Positions 44,853 to 48,950 of a DNA stretch of 48,950 bases are shown one piece after another (position 1 is the first letter of the stretch; the number at the start of each line of letters is the position of its first letter). Both the position numbers and the translations under genes were made by a program. Under the pieces are notes generated by a model. It had not been told where the DNA came from, searched no databases, and worked only from the letters and a program-made list of their open reading frames with translations. The DNA is from Lachnospiraceae bacterium (GTDB taxonomy: Bacteria > Bacillota > Clostridia > Lachnospirales > Lachnospiraceae): NCBI GenBank assembly GCA_021202635.1, contig JAJQCQ010000041.1:1-48950 (forward strand), read 5' to 3'.

Positions 44853-46691
44853 ATGAACAAAAAGTCATCCTACGGTATATGGGGAAATACCGCGTTTATG
44901 ATAGCAAATGCCTGGAAGGTGGGAAAGGGAATCCTGGTGATCTGTATCGCCGCAGCGGCTGCGGAAGCCCTGATCTCAGTGGCGGAGCTTCTGCTGGCGC
45001 CGATGATCCTGAGCAAAGTGGAGGAGGCGGCTCCGTTTAAGGAGCTGGTGGCGACGATTGCAGGCTTCAGCCTTGTGCTGCTGGTATTGTCCGCGCTGAA
45101 GGGCTGGCTGGGCCCAAATATGGAACTGAGCCGGCTCAGGGTCAGGAAGCATCTGATGGATCAGATCAATGAAAAAATGTCCCGCACGTCTTATTCGAAT
45201 CTTCTGGATACGGACTTCAGGAACTTTGAGAGCCGGGCTTCCCGCGCGTGCTTCAATAATGTGGCGCCCGCAGAGGTGTTCTGGGTCACATGGAAAGAGA
45301 TTTTAGTCAATGTATTTGGTTTTCTCGCCTATAGTATTTTGCTGTCGAGCCTGCATCCGCTGCTCATGCTTTTGATTGTTCTGACAGCGATAGCGGCCTG
45401 GTTCGTGAACCGGAGAATTCTGCGGTGGGGCTATCTGCATCGGGAAGAGGCGGCAGCCTGTGACGAACGCATGAACTATCTTCACACGGCAGGTACGGAT
45501 CGTCAGTATGCGAAGGACATCCGTATTTTTGGACTGTATCCGTGGCTGCAGCAGCTCTGGGAGGGTACGATGCGGCTTTACCGCGCTTTTCTTATGAAGA
45601 GAGAGAAGCGTTATCTTCTGACAAATGTGGTAGATGTGATCCTGATTCTTGCCCGGAATGGGGTCGCGTATGGATATCTGATCTGGCTGACGCTGGAGCA
45701 GGGACTGGCGGCATCGGAGTTTTTGCTGTATTTTAATGCGATTACCGGTTTCGCTTCGTGGGTCACCGGGATCCTGGATCAGTTTTCGGAATTGTACCGG
45801 GAGAGCCAGGAGCTTACTGTCGTCCGGGAATTTCTGGACTGGAAGGAGCCGTTTCGCTTTGAGGACGGGAAGCATCTGGAAGGTGCGGAGGGAGAAGCCT
45901 GTGAACTCCGCCTGGAGCATGTCTCCTATCGGTACCCCGGAGCGAAGAAGGATACGCTCACAGACCTGGATCTGGTCATCCATCCCGGGGAAAAGCTGGC
46001 GATCGTAGGGGTGAACGGCGCCGGAAAAACGACCATTGTGCGGCTTCTGAGCGGGCTTCTGGATCCGACCGCGGGGAGAGTCCTGCTGAACGGGCAGGAT
46101 ATCCGGCAGTATAACCGAAGGGAGTATTATCAGTTGCTCGCGGCGGTCTTTCAGGACTTTTCCGTGCTGGAGACCAGCATTAAGGTCAATGTGGCGCAGC
46201 AGATGGAGGACATCGATGAAAACTGGGTCTGGGAGTGTCTTGAGATGGCCGGGCTGACAGAGAAGATCCAGTCGCTGCCGGATAAGCTGGATACCAAGAT
46301 TGGAAAAACGGTTTATCTGGACGGTGTGGAGCTGTCCGGCGGCCAGACGCAGAGGCTGATGCTGGCGCGCGCCATGTATAAAAAGGCGCCTGTTCTGATG
46401 CTGGATGAACCGACGGCTGCGCTGGATCCGATTGCTGAGAATGATATTTATCTGAAATATGAGGAGATGACCAGGGGAAAGACTTCCCTGTTTATTTCGC
46501 ATCGGCTTGCCTCGACCCGTTTCTGTGACCGCATTCTGTTTCTGGAGCATGGAAAGGTGACGGAGGAAGGTACACACGAATCCCTTCTGGAGCTTGGCGG
46601 CGGCTATGCGAGCCTGTATAACACGCAGAAGCAGTATTATGATTGCGAGAGTGCGAAGCACGTAGCAATCCGTGGTATCAGGGGCTTTTGA
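44853..46691 (+). CDS. ABC exporter half-transporter (membrane + ATPase domains), first of a pair
   Basis: The 612-residue protein fuses a six-helix exporter membrane domain (residues 1-330, with ILVICIAAAAAEALISVAELLL and VFGFLAYSILLSSLHPLLMLLIVLTAIAAW) to an ATPase. The ATPase domain has Walker A GVNGAGKTT, Q-loop AAVFQDFSVLE, signature LSGGQTQ, Walker B VLMLDEPTAALD and His loop FISHRLAS. ATG 44853 follows AGGGGGGAAGAG. It and the next gene most likely form a heterodimer exporting a peptide or drug-like compound; the substrate is not visible and no peptide gene was found nearby. Confidence 0.9.
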   Translation: MNKKSSYGIWGNTAFMIANAWKVGKGILVICIAAAAAEALISVAELLLAPMILSKVEEAAPFKELVATIAGFSLVLLVLSALKGWLGPNMELSRLRVRKHLMDQINEKMSRTSYSNLLDTDFRNFESRASRACFNNVAPAEVFWVTWKEILVNVFGFLAYSILLSSLHPLLMLLIVLTAIAAWFVNRRILRWGYLHREEAAACDERMNYLHTAGTDRQYAKDIRIFGLYPWLQQLWEGTMRLYRAFLMKREKRYLLTNVVDVILILARNGVAYGYLIWLTLEQGLAASEFLLYFNAITGFASWVTGILDQFSELYRESQELTVVREFLDWKEPFRFEDGKHLEGAEGEACELRLEHVSYRYPGAKKDTLTDLDLVIHPGEKLAIVGVNGAGKTTIVRLLSGLLDPTAGRVLLNGQDIRQYNRREYYQLLAAVFQDFSVLETSIKVNVAQQMEDIDENWVWECLEMAGLTEKIQSLPDKLDTKIGKTVYLDGVELSGGQTQRLMLARAMYKKAPVLMLDEPTAALDPIAENDIYLKYEEMTRGKTSLFISHRLASTRFCDRILFLEHGKVTEEGTHESLLELGGGYASLYNTQKQYYDCESAKHVAIRGIRGF

Positions 46692-46756
46692 CCCTGACAT
46701 CATATTATGAGGAAAACAGAGAAGGGATCGCCTGAGACGAAGGCGGAAAGGAGGGA

Positions 46757-48637
46757 ATGGGTATGGAACAGGGATCGGTTCGTGAGGCATTTCGGCTGAC
46801 GGTTCGGGCATGGAAGCTATGGTGGAAGCACTGCCCGAAGGTGATTTGCTCTATGACACTTTACGCGCTTTTTAAGGCGCTGTCGCCTTATGTCACGATC
46901 TGGTTTTCCGCGCAGATTATCAATGAGCTGGCCGGGAACCGGGATCCGGGGAGGCTGACACGCCTGATTGTGCTCACCCTGCTTCTGACGGCGCTTCTTT
47001 CGCTGATCACGGGGATCCTGGAGCACTGGAAGGTCTGCGAGAACGACACGATGGTTCGCGTCAATGACTGGATTTCCATGGAGAAGATGAATGAGATGGA
47101 TTATGAGATCCTGGAGAATCAGGCTTCTTATGATCTCTATACGCAGATGACAAATAATGATATGTGGGGCGGGTGGGGAATCCGCCGGACGTTGTCTGTC
47201 TATGAGACGATGCTGACGGCCGGCATGCAGATCGCCGGCGGCGCTGCCCTTTCCGCCGGTCTGTTCCTTTCCCGGGTTCCGGCGGAAAGCAGCTATGCTT
47301 TTCTGAATCATCCGCTCAGTATCTTTCTTATCCTGGCGGGAATGCTGCTGGTGTCGGTCAGCGTCTCTTCCTGCGCAAACCGGGGCAACGCCTATTGGGG
47401 AAAGAATGTGGATGAAATGCAGCAGAACAACCGGTTCTATTTCTTCTATGGCTTTTTGGGAGAAGACCGGAAACGGGCGGCGGAGATGCGCATCTATCAG
47501 CAGGAGAAGGTCTGTGCTTCTTACGCACAGAAGATGGATGAGAATTATGGCCCAAGATCGCAGATTGTCCGCTGGGGCAGGGGGCCGATGGGGCTGTGGA
47601 TGGCCGCCTCGGAGGGCATCTCCAGGATTCTGACGGGACTGGTGTATCTGTTTGTCTGCCTGAAAGCCTGGGCCGGTGCGTTCGGTGTGGGGAGTGTGAC
47701 GCAGTATGTGGGAGCGATCACGAACATGTTCCTGGGGATTTCCCGGTTCCTGCAGGCAGTCGGGGAGATGCGGACGAATGCCCGCTTTGTGGGCGTAGCT
47801 TTTGAATTCCTGGATTTGAAAAACGAGAGCACAGATGGGGAACGGGCTCTGGAGCGGCATCCGGATGAAGCGTACGAGATCGAATTTTGCGATGTATCCT
47901 TTCACTATCCCGGAAGCGAGACCTGGGTACTCCGCCATGTGAATCTGAAGCTCTCCTCTGGCAGTCATTTCGCGATTGTGGGGGAGAATGGCTCAGGAAA
48001 GACGACCTTCATCAAACTGCTCTGTCGGCTTTACGATCCGGTAGAAGGGCAAATCCTTTTAAACGGGACCGACATCCGAAGCTTTCGCCGAACCGACTAT
48101 ATGGCGATCTTTTCTGTGGTATTTCAGGATTTTAAACTGTTTGCAGCCTCTGTTGGGGAAAATGTAGCGGGCAGTGCGAAGTACGACAGAGCGAAAGTGC
48201 AGGACTGTATCGAGCGCAGCGGATTCGCCGGGCGGCTTGCCTCTATGCCGGATGGGCTCGACACCAGTATTTACAAGGACATCGATCAAAACGGGGTAGA
48301 GATTTCCGGGGGAGAGGCGCAGAAAATCGCGATTGCCCGCGCCCTTTACAAAGACGCGCTCTTCATCATCATGGATGAGCCGACAGCCGCGCTGGATCCG
48401 ATCGCCGAAGCAGAAATCTACGCGAAATTCAATGAAATCACAGGAGAGAGGACGTCCGTTTATATCAGTCATCGCCTGTCCTCCTGTAAATTTTGCGATA
48501 CCATAGCAGTATTCCAGGAAGGCCGCCTGATCCAGCTGGGAAGTCATGAACAGCTTATGGCTGATGCAAAAGGGAAGTATCAGGAGCTTTGGAATATGCA
48601 GGCACAATATTATCAGGATACCGGTGACGCAGGTTGA
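46757..48637 (+). CDS. ABC exporter half-transporter, second of the pair
   Basis: The 626-residue partner has the same layout. The membrane domain, about residues 1-360, includes LYALFKALSPYVTIWFSAQIINELAG and HPLSIFLILAGMLLVSVSVSS. The ATPase domain has Walker A GENGSGKTT, Q-loop SVVFQDFKLFAASVGENV, signature ISGGEAQ, Walker B FIIMDEPTAALD and His loop YISHRLSS. A GGAGGG site precedes the start; two ATGs two codons apart are possible. It begins 65 bases after the first half-transporter. Neither half shows an obviously defective ATP site. Confidence 0.9.
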   Translation: MGMEQGSVREAFRLTVRAWKLWWKHCPKVICSMTLYALFKALSPYVTIWFSAQIINELAGNRDPGRLTRLIVLTLLLTALLSLITGILEHWKVCENDTMVRVNDWISMEKMNEMDYEILENQASYDLYTQMTNNDMWGGWGIRRTLSVYETMLTAGMQIAGGAALSAGLFLSRVPAESSYAFLNHPLSIFLILAGMLLVSVSVSSCANRGNAYWGKNVDEMQQNNRFYFFYGFLGEDRKRAAEMRIYQQEKVCASYAQKMDENYGPRSQIVRWGRGPMGLWMAASEGISRILTGLVYLFVCLKAWAGAFGVGSVTQYVGAITNMFLGISRFLQAVGEMRTNARFVGVAFEFLDLKNESTDGERALERHPDEAYEIEFCDVSFHYPGSETWVLRHVNLKLSSGSHFAIVGENGSGKTTFIKLLCRLYDPVEGQILLNGTDIRSFRRTDYMAIFSVVFQDFKLFAASVGENVAGSAKYDRAKVQDCIERSGFAGRLASMPDGLDTSIYKDIDQNGVEISGGEAQKIAIARALYKDALFIIMDEPTAALDPIAEAEIYAKFNEITGERTSVYISHRLSSCKFCDTIAVFQEGRLIQLGSHEQLMADAKGKYQELWNMQAQYYQDTGDAG

Positions 48638-48681
48638 TCTGGATGAATACAACCAGAAGCTATCCGCCACTGGCAAAAAAG

Positions 48682-48712
48682 GGAACCGCTTTTAGCGGTT
48701 CCTCTTGTATTA
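48682..48712 (+). terminator. Terminator of the exporter pair
   Basis: GGAACCGCT (48682-48690) and AGCGGTTCC (48694-48702) form a tight nine-base hairpin followed by a T-rich stretch. Confidence 0.85.
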
Positions 48713-48950
48713 TTTTCCCGATTCTTTTCGAAAGCATGTAAAATGCTTTTATTCACTGTAAAACATTTTTTAATGATTGACAAACATTCTATAATGTGTT
48801 ATTAATATTTATGTTACTATATTTAAATATGATTTAAAATAAAATTCATTTTTACATGTCTTACAAAAGAAGAACTACGTGTGACAGTGCATCATACATT
48901 TCTGAAAGTGTCATAGAGACCAGCAAACAAAAGAAAAAAGCTTAAAAGAA
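48713..48950. other. AT-rich end of window
   Basis: No gene is seen. TTGACA (48777-48782) with TATTAA 17 bases further is a possible promoter for a gene beyond the window. A small hairpin AAAGCAT/ATGCTTT lies at about 48731-48750. Confidence 0.35.

Noticed and set aside
48777-48805. A further type I toxin locus at the window end, because TGACAAACAT recurs there
   Set aside because: The match is a -35-like hexamer context; no small ORF, paired repeat or two-way terminator is visible before the window ends.

Overview
The window looks like a chromosomal segment of a spore-forming, gut-type clostridium (Lachnospiraceae-like). The signs are a forespore regulator (SpoVT), a T-box leader ahead of threonyl-tRNA synthetase, Gram-positive style purine-rich ribosome binding sites, CUT1 sugar ABC transporters without their own ATPase, and many carbohydrate-active enzymes. 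Genus and species cannot be set from the sequence alone.

Layout. (1) 1-5.2 kb: spoVT, a secreted GH53 endo-beta-1,4-galactanase with a frameshift near its C-terminus, nicotinate phosphoribosyltransferase (pncB) and tRNA-Gln(CUG). (2) 5.1-10.1 kb: a small islet bracketed by a 67-base copy of the tRNA-Gln 3' half plus its terminator, with matching tandem ATAGGTCAAT repeats just inside both ends. It carries an AAA-ATPase/nuclease gene, an excisionase-like protein, a VapBC-type pair, a RelB/YafQ-type pair and a chimeric gene remnant, but no integrase. (3) 10.1-12.7 kb: a BlaI/BlaR1-like sensor pair without a beta-lactamase. (4) 12.7-31.7 kb: a galactan/galactoside utilisation region: LacI regulator, binding protein and two permeases, secreted GH13, an unrecognised 634-residue protein, a small zinc ribbon, a cytoplasmic GH53, an AraC regulator divergent from a GH2 beta-galactosidase, and class II galT. 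A frameshifted HAD phosphatase and a compact Fst/par-like type I toxin-antitoxin locus lie just before the transporter. (5) 31.7-38.5 kb: a leaderless GH5 enzyme, a second AAA-ATPase, an LCP protein, then the T-box-controlled small membrane protein and thrS. (6) 38.5-40.5 kb: an AT-rich ATPase + DUF4276 cassette, probably phage defence, flanked by a repeated terminator arm, followed by a run of hairpins. (7) 40.9-48.6 kb: a second CUT1 importer and a pair of ABC exporter half-transporters.

How the genes work together. The secreted GH53 would cut beta-1,4-galactan outside the cell. The importer, under a promoter flanked by LacI-type operators, would bring in oligosaccharides. Cytoplasmic GH53 and GH2 would release galactose, and GalT would feed it into the Leloir pathway. 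GalK, GalE and the shared importer ATPase are not in the window. Three genes (secreted GH53, HAD, GH2) are each broken by a one-base change in a homopolymer, so sequence error versus real decay or slippage should be settled first. The most notable candidates for new biology are the Fst/par-like locus with a tiny convergent RNA, the ATPase/DUF4276 cassette at the thrS terminator, the integrase-less tRNA-Gln islet and the unrecognised protein in the galactan operon.
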